Below are positions 48,016-62,845 of a DNA stretch of 64,000 nt, piece by piece (positions within the stretch are counted from its first letter, which is position 1; every line of letters begins with the position of its first letter). The position numbers were made by a program, and so were the translations under genes. The stretch is from Parietaria judaica (lineage: Eukaryota; Streptophyta; Magnoliopsida; Rosales; Urticaceae), in assembly GCA_954871525.1 (NCBI GenBank), contig OX940871.1:30168586-30232585 (forward strand), written 5' to 3'. Below the pieces are notes generated by a model, which saw nothing but the letters and a program-made list of their open reading frames with translations, made no database searches and was not told where the DNA came from.

Positions 48016-50949
48016 TCATTTGGTTTGAAGTTTTAGGTCGTAAACAATGCAAAATAAAGAAATGCTATAGGAAATGCTAGCATTTCCTATGGCATTTCTC
48101 GTCAACAATTTAATCCTTGCATATTTTTGTATGAGAACTCTTGTTATATTCAAATTCCAATGTATAAGCCCTAAAATAATTATTTTTTCAATTGGTTCGA
48201 AATTTAAGGTTGTAAAAAATGTAAAATAAAGAAATGCTATAGGAAATGCTATAGCATTTCGTATGGCATTTCTCGTCAACAATTTAATCCTTCCATATTT
48301 TTGCATGAGAACTCTTGTTATATTCAAATTCCTATGTATAAGCCCTAAAATCATTAATTTTTCAATTGGTTCGACTTTTAGGTCGTAAACAATGTAAAAT
48401 AAAGAAATGCTATAGGAAATGCTATAGCATTTCCTATGGAATTTAACGTCAACAATTTAATCCTTGCATATTTTTGCATGAGAACGCTTGTAATATTAAC
48501 TTTCCAATGTATAAGCCCTAAAATCATTATTTTTTCAATTGGTTTGAAATTTAAGGTTGTAAAAAATGTAAAATAAAGAAATGCTATAGGAAATGCTATA
48601 GCATTTCGTATGGCATTTCTCGTCAACAATTTAATCCTTGTATATTTTTGCATGAGAACTCTTGTTATATTCAAATTCCAATGTATAAGCCCTAAAATCA
48701 TTAATTTTTCAATTGGTTCAACTTTTAGGTCGTGAACAATGTAAAATAAAGAAATGCTATAGGAAATGCTAGCATTTCCTATGGAATTTAACGTCAACAA
48801 TTTAATCCGTGCATATTTTTGCATGAGAACGTTTGTAATATTTAAATTTCAATGTATAAACCCTAAAATAATTATTTTTTCAATTGGTTCGAAATTTAAG
48901 GTTGTAAAAAATGTAAAATGAAGAAATGCTATAGGAAATGCTATAGCATTTCGTATGGCATTTCTCGTCAACAATTTAATCCTTGCATATTTTTGCATGA
49001 GAACTCTTGTTATATTCAAATTCCAATGTATAAGCCCTAAAATAATTAATTTTTCAATTGGTTCGACTTTTAGGTCGTAAACAATGTAAAATAAAGAAAT
49101 GCTATAGGAAAAGCTATAGTATTTCCTATGGAATTTAACATCAACAATTTAATCCTTGCATAGTTTTGCATGAGAACGCTTGTAATATTAAAATTCCAAT
49201 GTATAAGCCCTAAAATAATTATTTTTTCAATTGGTTCGAAATTTAAGGTTGTAAAAAATGTAAAATAAAGAAATGCTATAGCAAAAGCTATAGCATTTCC
49301 TATGGCATTTCTCGTCAAAAATTTAATCCTTGCATATTTTTCATGAGAACTCTTGTTATATTCAAATTGCAATGTATAAGCCCTATAATCATTATTTTTT
49401 CAATTGGTTTGAAATTTTAGGTCGTAAACAATGTAAAATAAAGAAATGCTATAGGAAATGCTAGTATTTCCTATGGCATTTCTCGTCAACAATTTAATCC
49501 TTGCATATTTTTGCATGAGAACTCTTGTTATATTCAAATTCCAATGTATAAGCTTTAAAATCATTATTTTTTCAATTGGTTCGAAATTTAAGGTTGTAAA
49601 AAATGTAAAATAACGAAATGCTATAGGAAATGCTATAGCATTTCCTATGGCATTTCCCGTCAACAATTTAATCCTTGCATATTTTTTCATGAGAACTCTT
49701 GTTATATTCAAATTCCAATGTATAAGCTTTAAAATCATTATTTTTTCAATTGGTTCGAAATTTAAGGTTGTAAAAAATGTAAAATAAATAAATGCTATAG
49801 GAAATGCTATAGCATTTCCTATGGGATTTCTCGTCAACAATTTAATCCTTGCATATTTTTGTATGAGAACTCTTGTTATATTCCAATTCCAATGTATAAG
49901 CCCTAAAATAATTATTTTTTCAATTGGTTCGAAATTTAAGAATGTAAAAAATGTAAAATAAAGAAATTCTATAGCATTTCCTATGGCATTTCTCGTCAAC
50001 AATTTAATCCTTGCATATTTTTGCATGAGAACTCTTGTTATATTCAAATTCCAATGTATAAGCCCTAAAATCATTATTTTTTCAATTGGTTTGAAATTTA
50101 AGGTTGTAAAAAATGTAAAATAAAGAAATGCTATAGGAAATGCTATAGCATTTCGTATGGCATTTCTCGTCAACAATTTAATCCTTGCATATTTTTGCAT
50201 GAGAACTCTTGTTATATTCAAATTCCAATGTATAAGCCCTAAAATAATTATTTTTTCAATTGGTTCGACTTTTAGGTCGTAAACAATGTAAAATAAAGAA
50301 ATGCTATAGGAAATGCTATAGCATTTCCTATGGAATTTAACGTCAACAATTTAATCCTTGCATATTTTTGCATGAGAACGCTTGTAATATTAAAATTCCA
50401 ATGTATAAGCCCTAAAACCATTATTTTTTCAATTTGTTCGAAATTTAAGGTTGTAAAAAATGTAAAATAAAGAAATGCTATAGGAAATGCTATAGCATTT
50501 CCTATGGCATTTCTCGTCAACAATTTAATCCTTGCATATTTTTGCATGAGAACTCTTGTTATATTCAAAATTCCAGTGTATAAGCCCTAAAATCATTATT
50601 TTTTCAATTGGTTCGACTTTTAGGTCGTAAACAATGTAAAATAAAGAAATGCTATAGGAAATGCTATAGCATTTCCTATGGAATTTAACGTCAACAATTT
50701 AATCCTTGCATTTTTTTGCATGAGAACGCTTGTAATATTTAAATTTCAATGTATAACCCCTAAAATCATTATTTTTTCAATTGGTTCGAAATTTATGGTT
50801 GTAAAAAATGTAAAATAAAGAAATTCTATAGGAAATGCTATAGCATTTCCTATGGAATTTCTCGTCAACAATTTAATCTTGCATATTTATGCATGAGAAC
50901 TCTTGTTATATTCAAATTCCAATGTATAAGCCCTAAAATCATTATTTTT
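48016..50949 (+). repeat. Right-half HOR unit 4 (17 monomers, 2934 bp)
   Basis: The first part (48000-49030) repeats at 50934-51966 at an offset of 2934. The segment 49040-50221 repeats at 54220-55401 (offset 5180) and again at 60948-62129 (offset 11908). It contains GTGAACAATG, TCCGTGCATATTTTTGC, GTAAAATGAAG and hairpin (49270) monomers. Confidence 0.85.
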
Positions 50950-53900
50950 TCATTTGGTTTGAAGTTTTAGGTCGTAAACAATGCAAAATAAAGAAATGCT
51001 ATAGGAAATGCTAGCATTTCCTATGGCATTTCTCGTCAACAATTTAATCCTTGCATATTTTTGTATGAGAACTCTTGTTATATTCAAATTCCAATGTATA
51101 AGCCCTAAAATCATTATTTTTTCAATTGGTTCGAAATTTAAGGTTGTAAAAAATGTAAAATAAAGAAATGCTATAGGAAATGCTATAGCATTTCGTATGG
51201 CATTGCTCGTCAACAATTTAATCCTTCCATATTTTTGCATGAGAACTCTTGTTATATTCAAATTCCTATGTATAAGCCCTAAAATCATTAATTTTTCAAT
51301 TGGTTCGACTTTTAGGTCGTAAACAATGTAAAATAAAGAAATGCTATAGGAAATGCTATAGCATTTCCTATGGAATTTAACGTCAACAATTTAATCCTTG
51401 CATATTTTTGCATGAGAACGCTTGTAATATTAAATTTCCAACGTATAAGCCCTAAAATCATTATTTTTTCAATTGGTTTGAAATTTAAGGTTGTAAAAAA
51501 TGTAAAATAAAGAAATGCTATAGGAAATGCTATAGCATTTCGTATGGCATTTCTCGTCAACAATTTAATCCTTGCATATTTTTGCATGAGAACTCTTGTT
51601 ATATTCAAATTCCAATGTATAAGCCCTAAAATCATTAATTTTTCAATTGGTTCAACTTTTAGGTCGTGAACAATGTAAAATAAAGAAATGCTATAGGAAA
51701 TGCTATAGCATTTCCTATGGAATTTAACGTCAAAAATTTAATCCGTGCATATTTTTGCATGAGAACGTTTGTAATATTTAAATTTCAATGTATAAGCCCT
51801 AAAATAATTATTTTTTCAATTGGTTCGAAATTTAAGGTTGTAAAAAATGTAAAATGAAGAAATGCTATAGGAAATGCTATAGCATTTCGTATGGCATTTC
51901 TCGTCAACAATTTAATCCTTGCATATTTTTGCATGAGAACTCTTGTTATATTCAAATTCCAATGTATAAGCCCTAAAATCATTAATTTTTCAATTGGTTC
52001 GACTTTTAGGTCGTAAACAATGTCAAATAAAGAAATGCTATAGGAAAAGCTATAGCATTTCCTATGGAATTTAACATCAACAATTTAATCCTTGCATAGT
52101 TTTGCATGAGAACGCTTGTAATATTAAAATTCCAATGTATAAGCCCTAAAATAATTATTTTTTCAATTGGTTCGAAATTTAAGGTTGTAAAAAATGTAAA
52201 ATAAAGAAATGCTATAGCAAAAGCTATAGCATTTCCTATGGCATTTCTCGTCAACAATTTAATCCTTGCATATTTTTACATGAGAACTCTTGTTATATTC
52301 AAATTTCAATGTATAAACCCTATAATCATTATTTTTTCAATTGGTTTGAAATTTTAGGTCGTAAACAATGTAAAATAAAGAAATGCTATAGGAAATGCTA
52401 GTATTTCCTATGGCATTTCTCGTCAACAATTTAATCCTTGCATATTTTTGCATGAGAACTCTTGTTATATTCAAATTCCAATGTATAAGCTTTAAAATCA
52501 TTATTTTTTCAATTGGTTCGAAATTTAAGGTTGTAAAAAATGTAAAATAAAGAAATGCTATAGGAAATGCTATAGCATTTCCTATGGCATTTCCCGTCAA
52601 CAATTTAATCCTTGCATGTTTTTGCATGAGAACTCTTGTTATATTCAAATTCCAATGTATAAGCTTTAAAATAATTATTTTTTCAATTGGTTCGAAATTT
52701 AAGGTTGTAAAAAATGTAAAATAAAGAAATGCTATAGGAAATGCTATAGCATTTCCTATGGGATTTCTCGTCAACAATTTAATCCTTGCATATTTTTGTA
52801 TGAGAACTCTTGTTATATTCCAATTCCAATGTATAAGCCCTAAAATAATTATTTTTCAATTGGTTCGAAATTTAAGGTTGTAAAAAATGTAAAATAAAGA
52901 AATTCTATAGCATTTCCTATGGCGTTTCTCGTCAACAATTTAATCCTTGCATATTTTTGCATGAGAACTCTTGTTATATTCAAATTCCAATGTATAAGCC
53001 CTAAAATCATTATTTTTTCAATTGGTTTGAAATTTAAGGTTGTAAAAAATGTAAAATAAAGAAATGCTATAGGAAATGCTATAGCATTTCGTATGGCATT
53101 TCTCGTCAACAATTTAATCCTTGCATATTTTTGCATGAGAACTCTTGTTATATTCAAATTCCAATGTATAAGCCCTAAAATAATTATTTTTTCAATTGGT
53201 TCGACTTTTAGGTCGTAAACAATGTAAAATAAAGAAATGCTATAGGAAATGCTATAGCATTTCCTATGGAATTTAACGTCAACAATTTAATCCTTGCATA
53301 TTTTTGCATGAGAACGCTTGTAATATTAAAATTCCAATGTATAAGCCCTAAAACCATTATTTTTTCAATTGGTTCGAAATTTAAGGTTGTAAAAAATGTA
53401 AAATAAAGAAATGCTATAGGAAATGCTATAGCATTTCCTATGGCATTTCTCGTCAACAATTTAATCCTTGCATATTTTTGCATGAGAACTCTTGTTATAT
53501 TCAAAATTCCAGTGTATAAGCCCTAAAATCATTATTTTTTCAATTGGTTCGACTTTTAGGTCGTAAACAATGTAAAATAAAGAAATGCTATAGGAAATGC
53601 TATAGCATTTCCTATGGAATTTAACGTCAACAATTTAATCCTTGCATTTTTTTGCATGAGAACGCTTGTAATATTTAAATTTCAATGTATAACCCCTAAA
53701 ATCATTATTTTTTCAATTGGTTTGAAATTTAAGGTTGTAAAAAATGTAAAATAAAGAAATGCTATAGGAAATGCTATAGCATTTCGTATGGCATTTCTCG
53801 TCAACAATTTAATCCTTGCATATTTTTGCACGAGAACTCTTGTTATATTCAAATTCCAATGTATAAGCCCTAAAATCATTAATTTTTCAATTGGTTCAAC

Positions 53901-55780
53901 TTTTAGGTCGTGAACAATGTAAAATAAAGAAATGCTATAGGAAATGCTATAGCATTTCCTATGGAATTTAACGTCAACAATTTAATCCGTGCATATTTTT
54001 GCATGAGAACGTTTGTAATATTTAAATTTCAATGTATAAGCCCTAAAATAATTATTTTTTCAATTGGTTCGAAATTTAAGGTTGTAAAAAATGTAAAATG
54101 AAGAAATGCTATAGGAAATGCTATAGCATTTCGTATGGCATTTCTCGTCAACAATTTAATCCTTGCATATTTTTGCATGAGAACTCTTGTTATATTCAAA
54201 TTCCAATGTATAAGCCCTAAAATAATTAATTTTTCAATTGGTTCGACTTTTAGGTCGTAAACAATGTAAAATAAAGAAATGCTATAGGAAAAGCTATAGT
54301 ATTTCCTATGGAATTTAACATCAACAATTTAATCCTTGCATAGTTTTGCATGAGAACGCTTGTAATATTAAAATTCCAATGTATAAGCCCTAAAATAATT
54401 ATTTTTTCAATTGGTTCAAAATTTAAGGTTGTAAAAAATGTAAAATAAAGAAATGCTATAGCAAAAGCTATAGCATTTCCAATGGCATTTCTCGTCAAAA
54501 ATTTAATCCTTGCATATTTTTCATGAGAACTCTTGTTATATTCAAATTGCAATGTATAAGCCCTATAATCATTATTTTTTCAATTGGTTTGAAATTTTAG
54601 GTCGTAAACAATGTAAAATAAAGAAATGCTATAGGAAATGCTAGTATTTCCTATGGCATTTCTCGTCAACAATTTAATCCTTGCATATTTTTGCAAGAGA
54701 ACTCTTGTTATATTCAAATTCCAATGTATAAGATTTAAAATCATTATTTTTTCAATTGGTTCGAAATTTAAGGTTGTAAAAAATGTAAAATAACGAAATG
54801 CTATAGGAAATGCTATAGCATTTCCTATGGCATTTCCCGTCAACAATTTAATCCTTGCATATTTTTGCATGAGAACTCTTGTTATATTCAAATTCCAATG
54901 TATAAGCTTTAAAATCATTATTTTTTCAATTGGTTCGAAATTTAAGGTTGTAAAAAATGTAAAATACAGAAATGCTATAGGAAATGCTATAGCATTTCCT
55001 ATGGGATTTCTCGTCAACAATTTAATCCTTGCATATTTTTGTATGAGAACTCTTGTTATATTCCAGTTCCAATGTATAAGCCCTAAAATAATTATTTTTT
55101 CAATTGGTTCGAAATTTAAGGTTGTAAAAAATTTAAAATAAAGAAATTCTATAGCATTTCCTATGGCATTTCTCGTCAACAATTTAATCCTTGCATATTT
55201 TTGCATGAGAACTCTTGTTATATTCAAATTCCAATGTATAAGCCCTAAAATCATTATTTTTTCAATTGGTTTGAAATTTAAGGTTGTAAAAAATGTAAAA
55301 TAAAGAAATGCTATAGGAAATGCTATAGCATTTCGTATGGCATTTCTCGTCAACAATTTAATCCTTGCATATTTTTGCATGAGAACTCTTGTTATATTCA
55401 AATTCCAATGTATAAGCCCTAAAATAATTATTTTTTCAATTGGTTCGACTTTTAGGTCGTAAACAATGTAAAATAAAGAAATGCTATAGGAAATGCTATA
55501 GCATTCCTATGGAATTTAACGTCAACAATTTAATCCTTGCATTTTTTTGCATGAGAACGCTTGTAATATTTAAATTTCAATGTATAACCCCTAAAATCAT
55601 TATTTTTTCAATTGGTTCGAAATTTATGGTTGTAAAAAATGTAAAATAAAGAAATTCTATAGGAAATGCTATAGCATTTCCTATGGAATTTCTCGTCAAC
55701 AATTTAATCTTGCATATTTATGCATGAGAACTCTTGTTATATTCAAATTCCAATGTATAAGCCCTAAAATCATTATTTTT
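50950..55780 (+). repeat. Right-half HOR unit 5 (about 28 monomers, 4831 bp)
   Basis: About 50571-53720 is repeated at 55402-58551 with an offset of 4831-4832, the 1-bp change being a missing T in GCATTCCTATGG near 55503. No other indel was noticed over about 3.15 kb. The remainder, 53722-55500, is repeated at 60450-62228 (offset 6728). Over the latter I noticed three differences: TTCAAAATT against TTCGAAATT near 54416, TTCGAC against TTAGAC near 54243, and TTCCAGTTCC against TTCCAATTCC near 55063. Confidence 0.87.
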
Positions 55781-58700
55781 TCATTTGGTTTGAAGTTTTA
55801 GGTCGTAAACAATGCAAAATAAAGAAATGCTATAGGAAATGCTAGCATTTCCTATGGCATTTCTCGTCAACAATTTAATCCTTGCATATTTTTGTATGAG
55901 AACTCTTGTTATATTCAAATTCCAATGTATAAGCCCTAAAATCATTATTTTTTCAATTGGTTCGAAATTTAAGGTTGTAAAAAATGTAAAATAAAGAAAT
56001 GCTATAGGAAATGCTATAGCATTTCGTATGGCATTTCTCGTCAACAATTTAATCCTTCCATATTTTTGCATGAGAACTCTTGTTATATTCAAATTCCTAT
56101 GTATAAGCCCTAAAATCATTAATTTTTCAATTGGTTCGACTTTTAGGTCGTAAACAATGTAAAATAAAGAAATGCTATAGGAAATGCTATAGCATTTCCT
56201 ATGGAATTTAACGTCAACAATTTAATCCTTGCATATTTTTGCATGAGAACGCTTGTAATATTAAATTTCCAACGTATAAGCCCTAAAATCATTATTTTTT
56301 CAATTGGTTTGAAATTTAAGGTTGTAAAAAATGTAAAATAAAGAAATGCTATAGGAAATGCTATAGCATTTCGTATGGCATTTCTCGTCAACAATTTAAT
56401 CCTTGCATATTTTTGCATGAGAACTCTTGTTATATTCAAATTCCAATGTATAAGCCCTAAAATCATTAATTTTTCAATTGGTTCAACTTTTAGGTCGTGA
56501 ACAATGTAAAATAAAGAAATGCTATAGGAAATGCTATAGCATTTCCTATGGAATTTAACGTCAAAAATTTAATCCGTGCATATTTTTGCATGAGAACGTT
56601 TGTAATATTTAAATTTCAATGTATAAGCCCTAAAATAATTATTTTTTCAATTGGTTCGAAATTTAAGGTTGTAAAAAATGTAAAATGAAGAAATGCTATA
56701 GGAAATGCTATAGCATTTCGTATGGCATTTCTCGTCAACAATTTAATCCTTGCATATTTTTGCATGAGAACTCTTGTTATATTCAAATTCCAATGTATAA
56801 GCCCTAAAATCATTAATTTTTCAATTGGTTCGACTTTTAGGTCGTAAACAATGTCAAATAAAGAAATGCTATAGGAAAAGCTATAGCATTTCCTATGGAA
56901 TTTAACATCAACAATTTAATCCTTGCATAGTTTTGCATGAGAACGCTTGTAATATTAAAATTCCAATGTATAAGCCCTAAAATAATTATTTTTTCAATTG
57001 GTTCGAAATTTAAGGTTGTAAAAAATGTAAAATAAAGAAATGCTATAGCAAAAGCTATAGCATTTCCTATGGCATTTCTCGTCAACAATTTAATCCTTGC
57101 ATATTTTTACATGAGAACTCTTGTTATATTCAAATTTCAATGTATAAACCCTATAATCATTATTTTTTCAATTGGTTTGAAATTTTAGGTCGTAAACAAT
57201 GTAAAATAAAGAAATGCTATAGGAAATGCTAGTATTTCCTATGGCATTTCTCGTCAACAATTTAATCCTTGCATATTTTTGCATGAGAACTCTTGTTATA
57301 TTCAAATTCCAATGTATAAGCTTTAAAATCATTATTTTTTCAATTGGTTCGAAATTTAAGGTTGTAAAAAATGTAAAATAAAGAAATGCTATAGGAAATG
57401 CTATAGCATTTCCTATGGCATTTCCCGTCAACAATTTAATCCTTGCATGTTTTTGCATGAGAACTCTTGTTATATTCAAATTCCAATGTATAAGCTTTAA
57501 AATAATTATTTTTTCAATTGGTTCGAAATTTAAGGTTGTAAAAAATGTAAAATAAAGAAATGCTATAGGAAATGCTATAGCATTTCCTATGGGATTTCTC
57601 GTCAACAATTTAATCCTTGCATATTTTTGTATGAGAACTCTTGTTATATTCCAATTCCAATGTATAAGCCCTAAAATAATTATTTTTCAATTGGTTCGAA
57701 ATTTAAGGTTGTAAAAAATGTAAAATAAAGAAATTCTATAGCATTTCCTATGGCGTTTCTCGTCAACAATTTAATCCTTGCATATTTTTGCATGAGAACT
57801 CTTGTTATATTCAAATTCCAATGTATAAGCCCTAAAATCATTATTTTTTCAATTGGTTTGAAATTTAAGGTTGTAAAAAATGTAAAATAAAGAAATGCTA
57901 TAGGAAATGCTATAGCATTTCGTATGGCATTTCTCGTCAACAATTTAATCCTTGCATATTTTTGCATGAGAACTCTTGTTATATTCAAATTCCAATGTAT
58001 AAGCCCTAAAATAATTATTTTTTCAATTGGTTCGACTTTTAGGTCGTAAACAATGTAAAATAAAGAAATGCTATAGGAAATGCTATAGCATTTCCTATGG
58101 AATTTAACGTCAACAATTTAATCCTTGCATATTTTTGCATGAGAACGCTTGTAATATTAAAATTCCAATGTATAAGCCCTAAAACCATTATTTTTTCAAT
58201 TGGTTCGAAATTTAAGGTTGTAAAAAATGTAAAATAAAGAAATGCTATAGGAAATGCTATAGCATTTCCTATGGCATTTCTCGTCAACAATTTAATCCTT
58301 GCATATTTTTGCATGAGAACTCTTGTTATATTCAAAATTCCAGTGTATAAGCCCTAAAATCATTATTTTTTCAATTGGTTCGACTTTTAGGTCGTAAACA
58401 ATGTAAAATAAAGAAATGCTATAGGAAATGCTATAGCATTTCCTATGGAATTTAACGTCAACAATTTAATCCTTGCATTTTTTTGCATGAGAACGCTTGT
58501 AATATTTAAATTTCAATGTATAACCCCTAAAATCATTATTTTTTCAATTGGTTCGAAATTTATGGTTGTAAAAAATGTAAAATAAAGAAATGCTATAGGA
58601 AATGCTATAGCATTTCCTATGGCATTTCTCGTCAACAATTTAATCCTTGCATATTTTTGCATGAGAACTCTTGTTATATTCAAAATTCCAGTGTATAAGC

Positions 58701-59921
58701 CCTAAAATCATTATTTTTTCAATTGGTTCGACTTTTAGGTCGTAAACAATGTAAAATAAAGATATGCTATAGGAAATGCTATAGCATTTCCTATGGAATT
58801 TAACGTCAACAATTTAATCCTTGCATTTTTTTGCATGAGAACGCTTGTAATATTTAAATTTCAATGTATAACCCCTAAAATCATTATTTTTTCAATTGGT
58901 TCGAAATTTATGGTTGTAAAAAATGTAAAATAAAGAAATTCTATAGCATTTCCTATGGCGTTTCTCGTAAACAATTTAATCCTTGCATATTTTTGCATGA
59001 GAACTCTTGTTATATTCAAATTCCAATGTATAAGCCCTAAAATCATTATTTTTTCAATTGGTTTGAAATTTAAGGTTGTAAAAAATGTAAAATAAAGAAA
59101 TGCTATAGGAAATGCTATAGCATTTCGTATGGCATTTCTCGTCAACAATTTAATCCTTGCATATTTTTGCATGAGAACTCTTGTTATATTCAAATTCCAA
59201 TGTATAAGCCCTAAAATAATTATTTTTTCAATTGGTTCGACTTTTAGGTCGTAAACAATGTAAAATAAAGAAATGCTATAGGAAATGCTATAGCATTTCC
59301 TATGGAATTTAACGTCAACAATTTAATCCTTGCATATTTTTGCATGAGAACGCTTGTAATATTAAAATTCCAATGTATAAGCCCTAAAACCATTATTTTT
59401 TCAATTGGTTCGAAATTTAAGGTTGTAAAAAATGTAAAATAAAGAAATGCTATAGGAAATGCTATAGCATTTCCTATGGCATTTCTCGTCAACAATTTAA
59501 TCCTTGCATATTTTTGCATGAGAACTCTTGTTATATTCAAAATTCCAGTGTATAAGCCCTAAAATCATTATTTTTTCAATTGGTTCGACTTTTAGGTCGT
59601 AAACAATGTAAAATAAAGAAATGCTATAGGAAATGCTATAGCATTTCCTATGGAATTTAACGTCAACAATTTAATCCTTGCATTTTTTTGCATGAGAACG
59701 CTTGTAATATTTAAATTTCAATGTATAACCCCTAAAATCATTATTTTTTCAATTGGTTCGAAATTTATGGTTGTAAAAAATGTAAAATAAAGAAATGCTA
59801 TAGGAAATGCTATAGCATTTCCTATGGAATTTCTCGTCAACAATTTAATCTTGCATATTTATGCATGAGAACTCTTGTTATATTCAAATTCCAATGTATA
59901 AGCCCTAAAATCATTATTTTT
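55781..59921 (+). repeat. Right-half HOR unit 6 (about 24 monomers, 4141 bp)
   Basis: Repeats unit 5 to about 58551, then diverges: the GACTTTTAGG and GTATAACCCC dimer occurs again at an offset of 348 (58383 and 58731), followed by a 162-bp monomer and the start of a 17-monomer unit (58930 onward). Confidence 0.83.
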
Positions 59922-62845
59922 TCATTTGGTTTGAAGTTTTAGGTCGTAAACAATGCAAAATAAAGAAATGCTATAGGAAATGCTAGCATTTCCTATGGCA
60001 TTTCTCGTCAACAATTTAACCCTTGCATATTTTTGTATGAGAACTCTTGTTATATTAAAATTCCAATGTATAAGCCCTAAAATCATTATTTTTTCAATTG
60101 GTTCGAAATTTAAGGTTGTAAAAAATGTAAAATAAAGAAATGCTATAGGAAATGCTATAGCATTTCGTATGGCATTTCTCGTCAACAATTTAATCCTTCC
60201 ATATTTTTGCATGAGAACTCTTGTTATATTCAAATTCCTATGTATAAGCCCTAAAATCATTAATTTTTCAATTGGTTCGACTTTTAGGTCGTAAACAATG
60301 TAAAATAAAGAAATGCTATAGGAAATGCTATAGCATTTCCTATGGAATTTAACGTCAACAATTTAATCCTTGCATATTTTTGCATGAGAACGCTTGTAAT
60401 ATTAAAGTTCCAACGTATAAGCCCTAAAATCATTATTTTTTCAATTGGTTTGAAATTTAAGGTTGTAAAAAATGTAAAATAAAGAAATGCTATAGGAAAT
60501 GCTATAGCATTTCGTATGGCATTTCTCGTCAACAATTTAATCCTTGCATATTTTTGCACGAGAACTCTTGTTATATTCAAATTCCAATGTATAAGCCCTA
60601 AAATCATTAATTTTTCAATTGGTTCAACTTTTAGGTCGTGAACAATGTAAAATAAAGAAATGCTATAGGAAATGCTATAGCATTTCCTATGGAATTTAAC
60701 GTCAACAATTTAATCCGTGCATATTTTTGCATGAGAACGTTTGTAATATTTAAATTTCAATGTATAAGCCCTAAAATAATTATTTTTTCAATTGGTTCGA
60801 AATTTAAGGTTGTAAAAAATGTAAAATGAAGAAATGCTATAGGAAATGCTATAGCATTTCGTATGGCATTTCTCGTCAACAATTTAATCCTTGCATATTT
60901 TTGCATGAGAACTCTTGTTATATTCAAATTCCAATGTATAAGCCCTAAAATAATTAATTTTTCAATTGGTTAGACTTTTAGGTCGTAAACAATGTAAAAT
61001 AAAGAAATGCTATAGGAAAAGCTATAGTATTTCCTATGGAATTTAACATCAACAATTTAATCCTTGCATAGTTTTGCATGAGAACGCTTGTAATATTAAA
61101 ATTCCAATGTATAAGCCCTAAAATAATTATTTTTTCAATTGGTTCGAAATTTAAGGTTGTAAAAAATGTAAAATAAAGAAATGCTATAGCAAAAGCTATA
61201 GCATTTCCAATGGCATTTCTCGTCAAAAATTTAATCCTTGCATATTTTTCATGAGAACTCTTGTTATATTCAAATTGCAATGTATAAGCCCTATAATCAT
61301 TATTTTTTCAATTGGTTTGAAATTTTAGGTCGTAAACAATGTAAAATAAAGAAATGCTATAGGAAATGCTAGTATTTCCTATGGCATTTCTCGTCAACAA
61401 TTTAATCCTTGCATATTTTTGCAAGAGAACTCTTGTTATATTCAAATTCCAATGTATAAGATTTAAAATCATTATTTTTTCAATTGGTTCGAAATTTAAG
61501 GTTGTAAAAAATGTAAAATAACGAAATGCTATAGGAAATGCTATAGCATTTCCTATGGCATTTCCCGTCAACAATTTAATCCTTGCATATTTTTGCATGA
61601 GAACTCTTGTTATATTCAAATTCCAATGTATAAGCTTTAAAATCATTATTTTTTCAATTGGTTCGAAATTTAAGGTTGTAAAAAATGTAAAATACAGAAA
61701 TGCTATAGGAAATGCTATAGCATTTCCTATGGGATTTCTCGTCAACAATTTAATCCTTGCATATTTTTGTATGAGAACTCTTGTTATATTCCAATTCCAA
61801 TGTATAAGCCCTAAAATAATTATTTTTTCAATTGGTTCGAAATTTAAGGTTGTAAAAAATTTAAAATAAAGAAATTCTATAGCATTTCCTATGGCATTTC
61901 TCGTCAACAATTTAATCCTTGCATATTTTTGCATGAGAACTCTTGTTATATTCAAATTCCAATGTATAAGCCCTAAAATCATTATTTTTTCAATTGGTTT
62001 GAAATTTAAGGTTGTAAAAAATGTAAAATAAAGAAATGCTATAGGAAATGCTATAGCATTTCGTATGGCATTTCTCGTCAACAATTTAATCCTTGCATAT
62101 TTTTGCATGAGAACTCTTGTTATATTCAAATTCCAATGTATAAGCCCTAAAATAATTATTTTTTCAATTGGTTCGACTTTTAGGTCGTAAACAATGTAAA
62201 ATAAAGAAATGCTATAGGAAATGCTATAGCATTTCCTATGGAATTTAACGTCAACAATTTAATCCTTGCATATTTTTGCATGAGAACGCTTGTAATATTA
62301 AAATTCCAATGTATAAGCCCTAAAACCATTATTTTTTCAATTGGTTCGAAATTTAAGGTTGTAAAAAAGGTAAAATAAAGAAATGCTATAGCATTTCCTA
62401 TGGCATTTCTCGTCAACAATTTAATCCTTGCATATTTTTGCATGAGAACTCTTGTTATATTCAAAATTCCAGTGTATAAGCCCTAAAATCATTATTTTTT
62501 CAATTGGTTCGACTTTTAGGTCGTAAACAATGTAAAATAAAGAAATGCTATAGGAAATGCTATAGCATTTCCTATGGAATTTAACGTCAACAATTTAATC
62601 CTTGCATTTTTTTGCATGAGAACGCTTGTAATATTTAAATTTCAATGTATAACCCCTAAAATCATTATTTTTTCAATTGGTTCGAAATTTATGGTTGTAA
62701 AAAATGTAAAATAAAGAAATGCTATAGGAAATGCTATAGCATTTCCTATGGAATTTCTCGTCAACAATTTAATCTTGCATATTTATGCATGAGAACTCTT
62801 GTTATATTCAAATTCTAATGTATAAGCCCTAAAATCATTATTTTT
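59922..62845 (+). repeat. Right-half HOR unit 7 (17 monomers, 2924 bp)
   Basis: About 58930-61076 recurs at 61866 to the window end with an offset of 2936, then 2924 after a 12-bp palindrome deletion at about 62388. A CAACAATTTAACCC change near 60020 is private. The interior from 60450 equals the end of unit 5. Confidence 0.86.
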
